Of a stretch of DNA of 64,000 nucleotides, positions 1 through 8,033 are shown in pieces. The stretch is from Streptomyces showdoensis (GTDB lineage: Bacteria > Actinomycetota > Actinomycetes > Streptomycetales > Streptomycetaceae). The notes under the pieces were generated by a model. That model did no database searches and was not told where the DNA came from. It saw nothing but the letters and a program-made list of their open reading frames with translations. The DNA lies in contig NZ_BAAAXG010000026.1 in the NCBI RefSeq assembly GCF_039535475.1, positions 1,488,001 through 1,552,000 on the forward strand, read 5' to 3'. Position 1 is the stretch's first letter, and each line of letters opens with the position of its first letter. The position numbers and the translations under genes were made by a program.

Positions 1-721
1 TGTCGACGAGCCGGAGACTCTGCGGAACGAGGACAGCCAGCCCGGCCGCGGCTTCCCCTTCCTCCTCGACGACGGAAGGAAGATCAGGATCGTCGTACCG
101 CAGGAGAGGGTGACGGTGGCTGCCTGGCAGCCGTCGGCGTTCTCTGGCATCGACGTCCTCATCCCGCCGTCCCTCCTCCCTCCGGGCACCGTCCCGGTCG
201 ACGGCACCCTCAGTCTCGTCACCGCCTCCGACCCCACCACCGTCCGCACCACCCTGGACGCCATCGGCGCCATCGCGCCCACCGCCGAGGTCGAGCCCGT
301 CGGCATCGTCGTCAGCTCGCTGCACCAGCTCACCGTCATCCGCAGCCTCCTGGCCGCCGGCATGGTGCTCGGACTCGTCGTCGGGGTCGCAGCGTTCGTC
401 GTCTCGGTGGCCGACCGGGCGATGGAGCGGCGCGGGCAGGTCGCCGCGCTCGCCCTGCTGGGGGCGCGGGGCGGGACGCTGCGGCTCGCGCAGTGCGCGC
501 AGGTCGTGCTGCCGCTCGGGGTGGGGCTCACGGCGGCCGTGGTCACCGGGTGGCTGGCCGAGTCCAGCTACCTGATCACCGGCGGCGGCGCCGTCCACTG
601 GGACTGGGCCGGACTGCCGTTGCTGATCGTGTCGGCGCTGGGGGTGCTGGTGGTCGGCGGGCTGGCCTCGCTGCCGCTCGTACGGCGGCACGTCGATCCC
701 GAGCACATTCGCCGGGACTGA
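1..721 (+). CDS. FtsX-like ABC permease, C-terminal fragment
   Basis: The frame is open from base 2 with no stop, so the gene begins left of the window; 239 residues are visible. The visible part has a short extracytoplasmic stretch followed by three hydrophobic segments near the end, the usual C-terminal half of an FtsX/MacB-type permease. Between the first and second segments lies the motif ERRGQVAALALLGARGG, which resembles the cytoplasmic loop of this family that contacts the ATPase. An internal ATG at 110 exists, but conserved coding continues upstream of it, so it is not taken as the start. The partner ATPase, if present, is outside the window. Family call is firm; substrate is unknown. 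Confidence 0.8.
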   Translation, partial: VDEPETLRNEDSQPGRGFPFLLDDGRKIRIVVPQERVTVAAWQPSAFSGIDVLIPPSLLPPGTVPVDGTLSLVTASDPTTVRTTLDAIGAIAPTAEVEPVGIVVSSLHQLTVIRSLLAAGMVLGLVVGVAAFVVSVADRAMERRGQVAALALLGARGGTLRLAQCAQVVLPLGVGLTAAVVTGWLAESSYLITGGGAVHWDWAGLPLLIVSALGVLVVGGLASLPLVRRHVDPEHIRRD

Positions 722-779
722 GGCCGGGGCCTGGGGCCCGACCAGTCCGGAAGCCGGGGCCTGAGGCAGGGGCCTGAGG

Positions 780-930
780 CAGGGGCCTGAGGCCCGGGCC
801 GGAAGCCGGGGCCTGAGGAAGAAGCCTGAGGCCCGGGCCGGAAGCCGGGCCTGAGGAAGAAGCCTGAGGCCCGGGCCGGAAGCCGGGCCTGAGGAAGAGG
901 CCTGTGGCATGGGCCCGACCGGGCCAGAAG
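780..930. repeat. Imperfect GC-rich tandem repeat (unit about 39 bp)
   Basis: Just after the permease stop codon the motif GGCCCGGGCCGGAAGCCGGG recurs with a CCTGAGGAAGAAG linker, about three full units plus degenerate ends. No convincing coding is seen. It could form successive hairpins at the 3' end of the permease transcript. Confidence 0.6.
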
Positions 931-1006
931 CTGGGGTCCGGGAATGGGCCCGGCCACGGGCGAAGGCCGCCGGAGGCAGTGCACCGGCCGGAATCCGAAA
1001 AAACTT

Positions 1007-1039
1007 GGGGCCCCGCCGATGAGTTCTCGGCGGGGCCCC
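1007..1039. terminator. Strong hairpin, probable terminator
   Basis: Perfect 13-bp inverted repeat GGGGCCCCGCCGA / TCGGCGGGGCCCC with a 7-nt loop. It lacks a long T-run, as is common in Streptomyces. It lies between the upstream permease and the convergent MFS/DUF4287 pair. Confidence 0.6.
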
Positions 1040-1094
1040 GGTCTCTACTCTCGGTACCCCCGGTGACACCCCGACAGCCGCCGGGGCGCCCGGT

Positions 1095-2615
1095 TCAGCA
1101 CACCGACCCGCGCAGAGAAGAGGCCGTCCCATGTCCGCCACTCCCCCCGTCAAGGGCCCCGCCAGCTACTTCCCCTCCATCGAGAAGAAGTACGGGCGTC
1201 CCGTCTCCGATTGGCTCGGGCTCATCGAGAGCTCCCCGCTCGTCAAGCACATGGAGCTCGTCGCCTGGCTCAAGTCCGAGCACGGGCTCGGTCACGGCCA
1301 CGCCAACGCCCTCGTCGCCCACGCGCTCGCCGGCGGCAAGTAGGGCCTGCCGGGCCGTGCGCCGCGTGACCCGGCCCGTCAGGGCCAGGGTCGCGGCCGC
1401 CGCGGTCAGGCCGGCGGCCAGGGCGGACCACCACAGGGCCGGGCCGCCGAGGCCCGTGTACACGGTGACGCCCAGGGTCAGCGCCCCGAAACGGGCAACC
1501 CCCCAGGTCCAGCTGAAGGCCCCCTGATAGCGGCCGCGGGCGTGCGCCGGGGCCAGGTTCGCGATGACGGCCGCCGCGATGCCCGCGACGACGACCTCGC
1601 CCAGCGACCAGACCACGACCGAGACGGCGAAGCCCACGATGCCGTCGGCGACCCCCGTCAGCGCCACGCCCGCCGCGATCAGGACGCTGCCCACGGCCTG
1701 TACCCGCAGCTGCGGCAACCGGGCCAGCCGAGCGGTCGCGAAGGGCTGGAGGGCGACGACCAGCACCGCGTTCACGGCCGCCATCGCCCCGTACACCGCG
1801 GGCGAGAGGCCGCTGTCGTGGATGGCGAGCGGCAGGGCCACCTCGGTCAGGGAGTAGACGAACAACTGGACGCCGAAGAGGGGCAGCAGGAGCAGCGTGA
1901 GCCGGTCGCGCAGCACCACCCCGTAGCCGAGGCCGTCCTTCTCCGGGCGCGGGCCGCGCGCCGGCTCGCTCAGGCGGACGGCGACGACGACCGCGTACAC
2001 CAGCATCGTCCCGGCGTCGACCGCGAACAGCAGCCAGTAGCCCTGCGCGGCGAGGACGCCGCCGAGCACGCCCGCCACGGCCGTGCCGATGTTCACGCCC
2101 CAGCCGAAGAGCGCGTACGCCCGCTGCCGGCGCTCCGCGTCGACGGCGTCCGCCATCAGCGCGAACGCGGCGGGGGCGACGAGCGTGCCCGTCGCGCTGA
2201 TCAGCAGCGCCGCCGCGGCCATCGTCCACACCCCCGGCGCCACGAACAGCGCGCCCTGGGCCGCCGCCGCGCCCAGCAGGCCCACGAGCATCGTGGGACG
2301 GCGGCCGACCCGGTCGGCGAGGACGCCGCCGACCGCCGGGCCGAGCAGGTTGCCGGCGCCGAGTGCGCCGAGCACGTACGACGCCTCCGTACCGGTCACT
2401 CCGCGCGAGGCGAGGAAGAAGACCAGGAAGGGCGTGACCATGTAGCCGAGGCGGTTGACGACCGTGCCGCCGAAGAGCGTCCAGACCACCGGCGGCAGGT
2501 TCTTGAAGGGGGCGAAGGGCGCGGCAGGCGCGAGGGGCGCGGCGGGCGCGGAGCGCGCGACGGGTGACGGGGAAGAGTGCGGGGGCGGGGTGGGCTTCGC
2601 TGGTGTGGTGGGCAT
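1095..2615 (-). CDS. MFS transporter
   Basis: A major-facilitator protein starting at ATG 2615 (MPTTPAKPTPPP, a Pro/Ala-rich cytoplasmic tail) followed by about 11-12 hydrophobic helices. The family-typical loop-2/3 motif ADRVGRRPTMLVG is present near residue 100. Such proteins export drugs or metabolites by proton antiport. The recognisable fold ends near LALTGRVTRRTARQ, but no stop follows: the frame runs on for about 83 residues antisense through the DUF4287 gene to a TGA at 1095, giving 506 residues instead of about 420. The tail may be translated read-on or the result of a lost stop. The gene is divergent from an ArsR-like regulator that probably controls it. Confidence 0.75.
   Translation of the reverse strand: MPTTPAKPTPPPHSSPSPVARSAPAAPLAPAAPFAPFKNLPPVVWTLFGGTVVNRLGYMVTPFLVFFLASRGVTGTEASYVLGALGAGNLLGPAVGGVLADRVGRRPTMLVGLLGAAAAQGALFVAPGVWTMAAAALLISATGTLVAPAAFALMADAVDAERRQRAYALFGWGVNIGTAVAGVLGGVLAAQGYWLLFAVDAGTMLVYAVVVAVRLSEPARGPRPEKDGLGYGVVLRDRLTLLLLPLFGVQLFVYSLTEVALPLAIHDSGLSPAVYGAMAAVNAVLVVALQPFATARLARLPQLRVQAVGSVLIAAGVALTGVADGIVGFAVSVVVWSLGEVVVAGIAAAVIANLAPAHARGRYQGAFSWTWGVARFGALTLGVTVYTGLGGPALWWSALAAGLTAAAATLALTGRVTRRTARQALLAAGERVGDEGVGVAVTEPVLGLEPGDELHVLDERGALDEPEPIGDGTPVLLLDGGEVAGGALDGGSGGHGTASSLRGSVC
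1131..1343 (+). CDS. DUF4287 domain protein
   Basis: A 70-residue protein with the pattern expected of DUF4287 (YFPSIEKKYGRPVSDWLG, then VAWLKSEHGLGHGHANALVAH). The family is common in actinobacteria and its function is not established. A purine-rich AGAAGAGG lies just upstream of the ATG. The gene is antisense to the 3' end of the MFS frame on the other strand, so the two genes converge and overlap completely here. Confident as a real gene because the protein pattern is conserved; no role is claimed. Confidence 0.8.
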   Translation: MSATPPVKGPASYFPSIEKKYGRPVSDWLGLIESSPLVKHMELVAWLKSEHGLGHGHANALVAHALAGGK

Positions 2616-2696
2616 GAGGGGGAGATTGCTCCCCCTCCCCTCCGGCCTCCAATGATTAAGCTCAGACCGAATCCACATCCGACCTTGGGGGTACGC

Positions 2697-3782
2697 GTGG
2701 AGTCCGGACTCAGCTTCTCCGCCGCCGATCTCGCCCAGACCCGCTTCGCCGTCTCCCCCATGTGGGAGGTCGTCACCAGCTTCCGTCTCCTCCGCGACGC
2801 CTCCGAACCGCCGCTCCACCGCCGTTGGGCCGCCCAGGTCCGGCCCCGGATCGTCCGTGCCGGGCTCGACCGCGGCCGGCTCGCCGCGCTCGTCCCCGCC
2901 CGCGGCTACCTCGCCGACTTCCTCAACCCCACCCCCACCGGGCCCTTCCCCACCCTGGAAGCCGAACTCGACGCCATCCTGCGGACCCCGCCCGAGCAGA
3001 TCGCCCGCGATCTGGGCCTCCTCGGCGGCCGGGACGCGGACGACGCGGGCACGCGCGTCGCCGGCCCGGGAGCAGGGGCAGGAACAGGAGCAGGAGCAGG
3101 AGCAGGAGCAGGCAGGCGCACGGGTGCCGCCCTCTCGGGCGAAGCGGGCACGGACGCCCACACCGCTCTCGACCTCGAACGGCTCACCGCCGAGATCCGG
3201 ACCTACTGGGAGCTCGCCCTCGCCCCCTACTGGGCCCGCATCCGCAGCCTCCTGGAAGCCGACGTCTTCCATCGCGCCCGCCAGGTCGCCGAGCACGGCT
3301 CCGCGCGCGTGCTCAGTGAACTGCACGAGACCGTACGGTGGGACGACGGCACCCTGCGGCTCGTCCGGCGTGCCTGCGCGCTCACCCGCGACCAGGCAGG
3401 TTCCGGGCTGCTGCTGATCCCCTCGGCCTTCGCCTGGCCGCGGGTCCTCACCCGCTCCGTCGCCCCCGACCCGCCCCAACTCGCCTATCCCGCGCGAGGG
3501 ATCGGCAACCTGTGGGAGCCCCGCACCGCCGGCACCGCGACCGAGGCCGTCGCCGCCGTCCTCGGACGCTCCCGCACCCTGCTCCTCGCCGAGCTCGACA
3601 CCCCCGCCTCGACCACCCAACTCGCCGCCTCCTCGGGGCTGTCGGCGGCCGGTGTCTCCCAGCACCTCATCGCCCTCAAGAACGCCGGCCTGGTCACCGC
3701 CCACCGCAGCGGCCGGTCCGTCCTCTACGCCCGCACCGCCGTCGCCGACAGCCTGCTCTGCCCTACGGAGGAACCCGTATGA
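2697..3782 (+). CDS. ArsR-like winged-helix regulator (DUF5937 type)
   Basis: A protein of about 361 residues. The N-terminal part (FSAADLAQTRFAVSPMWEVV) is the typical opening of actinobacterial DUF5937 regulators; the C-terminal 60-70 residues hold a winged helix (TTQLAASSGLSAAGVSQHLI, ALKNAGLVTAHRSGRSVLY). GTG 2697 is chosen because GGGG lies 6 nt upstream and the family homology starts there; ATG 2652 is an in-frame alternative. Around residues 124-140 a Gly-Ala repeat encoded by GCAGGA units interrupts the ligand-binding region. The gene is divergent from the MFS exporter and overlaps the next hydrolase by 4 bp (ATGA), so it likely represses the exporter and is cotranslated with the hydrolase. 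Confidence 0.75.
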   Translation: MESGLSFSAADLAQTRFAVSPMWEVVTSFRLLRDASEPPLHRRWAAQVRPRIVRAGLDRGRLAALVPARGYLADFLNPTPTGPFPTLEAELDAILRTPPEQIARDLGLLGGRDADDAGTRVAGPGAGAGTGAGAGAGAGRRTGAALSGEAGTDAHTALDLERLTAEIRTYWELALAPYWARIRSLLEADVFHRARQVAEHGSARVLSELHETVRWDDGTLRLVRRACALTRDQAGSGLLLIPSAFAWPRVLTRSVAPDPPQLAYPARGIGNLWEPRTAGTATEAVAAVLGRSRTLLLAELDTPASTTQLAASSGLSAAGVSQHLIALKNAGLVTAHRSGRSVLYARTAVADSLLCPTEEPV

Positions 3783-4744
3783 CCACCGCCGTGACCGCCC
3801 CCGCCACGCCGCCCTCCTCCGAGTGGACCGAGCACGTCCTCATACGGGACGGAGTACGGCTCTCCTGCCGCGACTGGGGCGGCGGGGACAGGGGGGACAG
3901 CGGGGACAGCGCGGGCGACGCAGGCGACGGCCACGGCCACGGGCACGGCCACGGGCACGGCCACGGGCACGGCGGCTCCCGTCACTCCCTCCTCCTGCTC
4001 CACGGGCTCGCCGGGCAGTCCGGCGAATGGGACGCGCTCGCCCGGCTCCTGCGCGCCGACGGGCACCGGGTCGTCGCCCTCGACCAGCGCGGTCACGGCG
4101 CGAGCGAGCGGCACCCCGCCGACACCTCGCGCGCCGCGTACGTCGCCGACGTCATCGCCGTACTCGACGATCCCGGCCTCGGCCTGGCGTCCGGTCCCGG
4201 GGGCCGGCCGCCCGTGCTCATCGGGCAGTCGTACGGCGGGCACGCCGCCCTCCTCACCGCCGCCGCGCACCCCGCGCGCCTCTCCGGAGCCGTCCTCGTC
4301 GAGGCCGGGCCCGGCGGCGCGGAGCCGGGGACCCTGGACGGCATCGGGGACTGGCTCAGGTCCTGGCCCGTGCCCTTCCCCTCGCGGGAGGCGGCAGCCG
4401 CGTACTTCGGCGGCGGGCCCGTGGGGGACGGCTGGGCCGGTGGCCTGGAGGAGCGGGACGGGGGCTGGTGGCCCCGGTTCGACCCCGAGGTGATGGTCGC
4501 CTCCCTCGCCGAGAACACCGGGCGCGACTGGTGGGAGGAGTGGGCCGCGATCGGCGTCCCGCTGCTCGCCGTCCTCGGCGAGAACGGCATCATCGAGCAG
4601 GCGGAGTACGAGGGGATGGCGGCGCGGCTGCCCGCCGGGCTCCGGGGCGCCTGCGTCCCCGGCACCGGGCACGACCTGCACCTGGAACGGCCGGAAGCGC
4701 TGTACGACCTCGTCTCCCGCTTCCTCGGGGAGGAACTGCGCTGA
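3779..4744 (+). CDS. Alpha/beta hydrolase with His-Gly repeat
   Basis: A 321-residue alpha/beta hydrolase. The oxyanion region is LLLLHGLAGQSGEWD, the nucleophile elbow is GQSYGG (Ser), and the C-terminal catalytic His is probably in GTGHDLHLE. The start codon overlaps the stop of the upstream regulator (ATGA), which indicates translational coupling. Unusual: residues about 50-65 form seven Gly-His dipeptides encoded by an alternating GGCCAC/GGGCAC tract, inserted before the first core strand. It may be slippage-derived linker or a metal-binding patch. Substrate unknown. Confidence 0.75.
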   Translation: MTTAVTAPATPPSSEWTEHVLIRDGVRLSCRDWGGGDRGDSGDSAGDAGDGHGHGHGHGHGHGHGGSRHSLLLLHGLAGQSGEWDALARLLRADGHRVVALDQRGHGASERHPADTSRAAYVADVIAVLDDPGLGLASGPGGRPPVLIGQSYGGHAALLTAAAHPARLSGAVLVEAGPGGAEPGTLDGIGDWLRSWPVPFPSREAAAAYFGGGPVGDGWAGGLEERDGGWWPRFDPEVMVASLAENTGRDWWEEWAAIGVPLLAVLGENGIIEQAEYEGMAARLPAGLRGACVPGTGHDLHLERPEALYDLVSRFLGEELR

Positions 4745-4761
4745 ACTCCCTTTCCAGGCCC

Positions 4762-4792
4762 TTGCCTTGGAGTGGACTCCAGCCCCTAGGGT
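4762..4792 (+). promoter_or_regulatory. MerR-type promoter with 19-bp spacer
   Basis: The -35 box TTGCCT (4762-4767) and -10 box TAGGGT (4787-4792) are separated by 19 bp containing the dyad TGGAGT-gg-ACTCCA (4768-4781). The over-long spacer with a central dyad is the hallmark of MerR-family activation. The ATG at 4800 lies 7 nt past the -10, so the transcript is expected to be leaderless. No MerR gene is nearby. Confidence 0.7.
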
Positions 4793-4799
4793 GCGGCGC

Positions 4800-5861
4800 A
4801 TGCGCTATCGGGTACTCGGCGGGACCGGGATGGAAGTCAGCACCTACTGCCTCGGCACGATGATGTTCGGGGCCGTCGGCAACCCCGATCACCAGGAGGC
4901 CGTACGGATCATCCACGCCGCCCTCGACCGGGGGATCAACTTCGTCGACACCGCCGACATGTACTCGGCGGGCGAGTCCGAGGAGATCGTCGGCAAGGCG
5001 CTGCGCGACCCGCGCCGCCGCGAGGACACCGTCCTGGCGACCAAGGTGTACTTCCCGGTCGGCGGCGAGGGCCCCAACCGCAGCGGCTCATCGCGCCGTT
5101 GGATCACCCTCGCCGTCGAGAACAGCCTCAAGCGGCTCGGCACCGACTGGATCGACCTCTACCAAGTCCACCGGCCCGACCACCGCACCGACATCGAGGA
5201 GACCCTCGACGTCCTCGGCGACCTCGTCTCCCAGGGCAAGATCCGGGCCTTCGGCTGCTCCACCTTCCCCGCGGAGCGGATCGTCGAGGCGCACGCCGTC
5301 GCCGAACGGCGCGGTCTGCGCCGCTTCCGCACCGAACAGCCCCCGTACTCGCTGCTCGCCCGCGGCGTCGAGACCTCCGTCCTGCCCGTCGCCCAGCGCT
5401 ACGGGATGGGGGTGCTGACCTGGAGCCCGCTGGCGTCCGGGTTCCTCAGCGGCGGCTACCGGCAGGGGCGGTCCGTCGACCTCACCCGCGGGCGCGCCGC
5501 GCTCACCCCGCACCGCTTCGACCCCGCCCTCCCCGGCAACCAGGCCAAGCTGGCCGCCGTCGAGGAACTCGTCGGCGTCGCCGACTCCCTCGGCTGCACC
5601 CTGCCGGAACTGGCCGTCGCCTTCGCCGCCGCGCACCCCGCCGTTACCTCGGTCATCCTCGGGCCGCGGACCATGGAGCAGCTGGAGGGGCTGCTCAAGG
5701 GCGCCTCCGTGGTCCTCACGGACGAGGCCATGGACCGCATCGACGCGATCGTCCCGCCCGGCACCGACCTCTACCGGGCCGACGGCGTCTGGCTCCCCGA
5801 GGCCCTGACCGACCCCTCCCTGCGACGGCGGCCGGTGGGCGAACGGGCCGCTGCGGACTGA
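4800..5861 (+). CDS. Aldo/keto reductase
   Basis: A 353-residue NADPH-dependent oxidoreductase of the aldo/keto reductase superfamily (TIM barrel). Visible motifs are the start MRYRVLGGTGMEVS, the catalytic Asp/Tyr region FVDTADMYSAGESEE, Lys in LATKVYF, the HRPD of the active-site His strand (YQVHRPDH), and the C-terminal cofactor site (ITSVILGPRTMEQLEG-like). ATG 4800 is chosen because the homology begins there and the -10 box lies 7 nt upstream. The MerR-type promoter suggests induction by a stressor such as a reactive aldehyde or redox compound, which is inference. It stands alone as a transcription unit. Confidence 0.85.
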   Translation: MRYRVLGGTGMEVSTYCLGTMMFGAVGNPDHQEAVRIIHAALDRGINFVDTADMYSAGESEEIVGKALRDPRRREDTVLATKVYFPVGGEGPNRSGSSRRWITLAVENSLKRLGTDWIDLYQVHRPDHRTDIEETLDVLGDLVSQGKIRAFGCSTFPAERIVEAHAVAERRGLRRFRTEQPPYSLLARGVETSVLPVAQRYGMGVLTWSPLASGFLSGGYRQGRSVDLTRGRAALTPHRFDPALPGNQAKLAAVEELVGVADSLGCTLPELAVAFAAAHPAVTSVILGPRTMEQLEGLLKGASVVLTDEAMDRIDAIVPPGTDLYRADGVWLPEALTDPSLRRRPVGERAAAD

Positions 5862-6030
5862 CAGCCGGGACGGACTTCCGGGACGGACTTCCGGGCCGGA
5901 CTGAGCCGGGCGAACTGCCGGGGCGGACTGCAGGGGCGGAACGAGCCGCACGGCCAGCCCGGGCGGAACGAGCCGGGCGGAACGAGCCGCACGGCCAGCC
6001 CGGGCGAACTGCCGGGGCGGTGGCCCGCCG
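5862..6030. repeat. Short GC-rich direct repeats in convergent intergenic region
   Basis: Units such as GGACGGACTTCCGGG and CGGAACGAGCCGCACGGCC repeat two or three times between the reductase and the convergent XRE gene. No gene is seen; they may act as a terminator region. Confidence 0.5.
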
Positions 6031-6033
6031 GCT

Positions 6034-6894
6034 CTACTCCGCCCCCGCGAACTGCTCCGTCCCCACCACTCCCAGCAGGGCCAGCCGCTCCCCCGTGTCC
6101 GTGCCCGGCGGCGGGGTGAACAGGACCAGTCGCTGCTCGCCCTCCGGGGCCAGCAGCACCTGGCAGTCCAGGTCCACCGGGCCGATCACCGCGTGCAGCA
6201 CCCGCATCCGGCTGTGCCTGCGGACCGCCACCTCATGCAGCTCCCACAGCTCCGCGAACTCCTCGCTCGCCCCGCGCAGCCGCTCCACCAGCCGGGTCAC
6301 CGCCGGGTCGCCACCTCGGCGGCCGAACGCGGCGCGCAGGTCCGCGACATGGAGACGGCTGTAGTACGGGTGCTCCTCCGCCGGGTACGCAGTGCGCGCG
6401 GCGGGGTCCGCGAACCACCGCCACACCACGTTGCGGCCGTGCTCCGAGACCGTGCACACCCCGCCGAGCAGCGCCCGGGCCAGGGCGTTCTGCGCCAGCA
6501 CGTCCCCGAGGTCGTTCAGGATCTGCGCGGGGGTCGTGGGCAGGCTGTCGAGCAGGTGCAGCAGGCCCGGCGCCACGTGGTCGCCCGCCGCGGGACCCGC
6601 CGGCGGGCGGTGGCCGGCCAGCAGGTGGAGGTGGTCGCGCTCGTCGTGGCTCAGCCGCAGCGCCCGGGCCAGCGCCGCCAGCATCTGCGGCGAGGGCTGC
6701 GGGCCGCGGGCCTGCTCCAGGCGGATGTAGTAGTCGGCCGACATCCCCGCGAGCTGCGCGACCTCCTCGCGCCGCAGGCCGGGCGTACGGCGCCGCGGGC
6801 CCATGGGGAGACCGGCGTCCTGGGGACGGATCCGGTCCCGGGAGCGGCGCAGGAAATCGGCGAGTTCGCGGCGGTCGATCTTCATACGGATCAT
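6034..6894 (-). CDS. XRE-family transcriptional regulator (MmyB-like ligand domain)
   Basis: A 286-residue regulator: N-terminal helix-turn-helix (LADFLRRSRDRIRPQDAG, LRREEVAQLAGMSADYYIRL, LARALRLSHDERDHLHLLAG) followed by a roughly 180-residue MmyB-type ligand-binding domain (NDLGDVLAQNALARALLG onward). Start is ATG 6894 or 6885 (MKIDRRELADF); neither has a strong ribosome site. It is divergent from an alpha/beta hydrolase, the usual arrangement for this family, so that hydrolase is the likely target. Confidence 0.8.
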   Translation of the reverse strand: MIRMKIDRRELADFLRRSRDRIRPQDAGLPMGPRRRTPGLRREEVAQLAGMSADYYIRLEQARGPQPSPQMLAALARALRLSHDERDHLHLLAGHRPPAGPAAGDHVAPGLLHLLDSLPTTPAQILNDLGDVLAQNALARALLGGVCTVSEHGRNVVWRWFADPAARTAYPAEEHPYYSRLHVADLRAAFGRRGGDPAVTRLVERLRGASEEFAELWELHEVAVRRHSRMRVLHAVIGPVDLDCQVLLAPEGEQRLVLFTPPPGTDTGERLALLGVVGTEQFAGAE

Positions 6895-7200
6895 GGTGCC
6901 GGGCGGGCGGCGCGGGATCCAGAGCGGAACCAGGGACTGCCGATCCCAGGGTCGGAAGGGCTCTCCCGGGGCGTTCCGCACGGCGGCAGAGTCCTCGGTG
7001 TCAGCACGGCAGCGCGGCAGCACGGCAGCACGGCAGCCCACAGCAGCGGCCAGCAGGTCAGAGGCCCGGCAGAACAGCAGCCCAGCAGCCCAGCAGCCCG
7101 ACGACGCCCCTGAATCGCGGGACACCGAATCACCGAATCACCGATCGTCCCGCCCCGCCCCGTCCCGTCCGCCCGCCCGCCCGCCCCGGAGGTAACCCCC
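6895..7200. promoter_or_regulatory. Divergent intergenic region with CAG-type microsatellite
   Basis: About 306 bp between the XRE regulator and the hydrolase. It holds a repeat of CAGCACGG units (about 7003-7050), a CAGCAGCC repeat (about 7075-7100), a pair of CGAATCACC repeats, and the ribosome site GGAGGTAA 5 nt before the hydrolase ATG. No gene is seen. Confidence 0.5.
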
Positions 7201-7998
7201 ATGCCCACCGTCACCGTCGGCACCGCCCACGTCCACTACGACCTCCACGAGGCCCCCGGCGCCACCGGCCCCGCCCTCCTCCTCGTCCACGGCACCGGAT
7301 CCGGCGGCGCCGTCATCAACTGGGGCCGGACCGCACCCCGTTTCACCGGCGAGCGGACGGTCATCACCCCGGACCTGTCCGGCGCCGACCGGACCACCGA
7401 CGACGGCGCGCCGCTCAGCGTCGGGGTGCTCGCCGCACAGGTCGTCGCCGTCATCGAGGACGCCGGCGGCCGCCCGGTCGACCTGCTCGGCTTCTCCATG
7501 GGCGCCCCGGTGGCCGCCACCGTCGCCGCGCTCCGCCCCGACCTGGTGAACCGGCTGGTCCTGGTGGCCGGATGGGCGCACACGGACGGCGACGAGTACC
7601 TGCGCAACCTGTTCACCCTGTGGCAGCGGCTGGGCAGGCACGACCCGGCCGGCTTCGGGCGGAGCGTGACGATGACCGGGTTCAGCCGGGGCTTCCTCAA
7701 CGCGATCGGCCGCGAGCAGGTCGAGGCCCTGATCCCGAACATGCCGCCCACGCCCGGCACCCTGCGGCACGTCGCCGTGGACCTGGCGGTGGACGTCCGG
7801 GCGCTGCTGCCCCGGATCACGGCGCCCACGCTGGTGATCGGCGCCACGCGGGACGCGACCGTGCCGGTGGAGAACAGCCGGGAGCTGGCGGCGGCGATCG
7901 GCGGCAGCGCGTACGCGGAGATCGACGCGGGGCACGTCCTCTTCTTCGAGAAGGAGGACGAGTTCGTGAAGACGGTCACGGACTTCCTGCCCGTCTGA
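7201..7998 (+). CDS. Alpha/beta hydrolase
   Basis: A 265-residue alpha/beta hydrolase with oxyanion-hole segment LLLVHGTGSGG, nucleophile elbow GFSMGA (Ser about residue 100), acid in IGATRDATVPVE and catalytic His in DAGHVLFFEKED. A near-perfect ribosome site GGAGGTAA precedes the ATG. Substrate is not predictable; homologues include haloperoxidase-like and ester hydrolases. Likely regulated by the divergent XRE protein. Confidence 0.85.
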   Translation: MPTVTVGTAHVHYDLHEAPGATGPALLLVHGTGSGGAVINWGRTAPRFTGERTVITPDLSGADRTTDDGAPLSVGVLAAQVVAVIEDAGGRPVDLLGFSMGAPVAATVAALRPDLVNRLVLVAGWAHTDGDEYLRNLFTLWQRLGRHDPAGFGRSVTMTGFSRGFLNAIGREQVEALIPNMPPTPGTLRHVAVDLAVDVRALLPRITAPTLVIGATRDATVPVENSRELAAAIGGSAYAEIDAGHVLFFEKEDEFVKTVTDFLPV

Positions 7999-8033
7999 AG
8001 CCTCCGGGCCCCCGCCCGGGCCATGCTGAGGCC

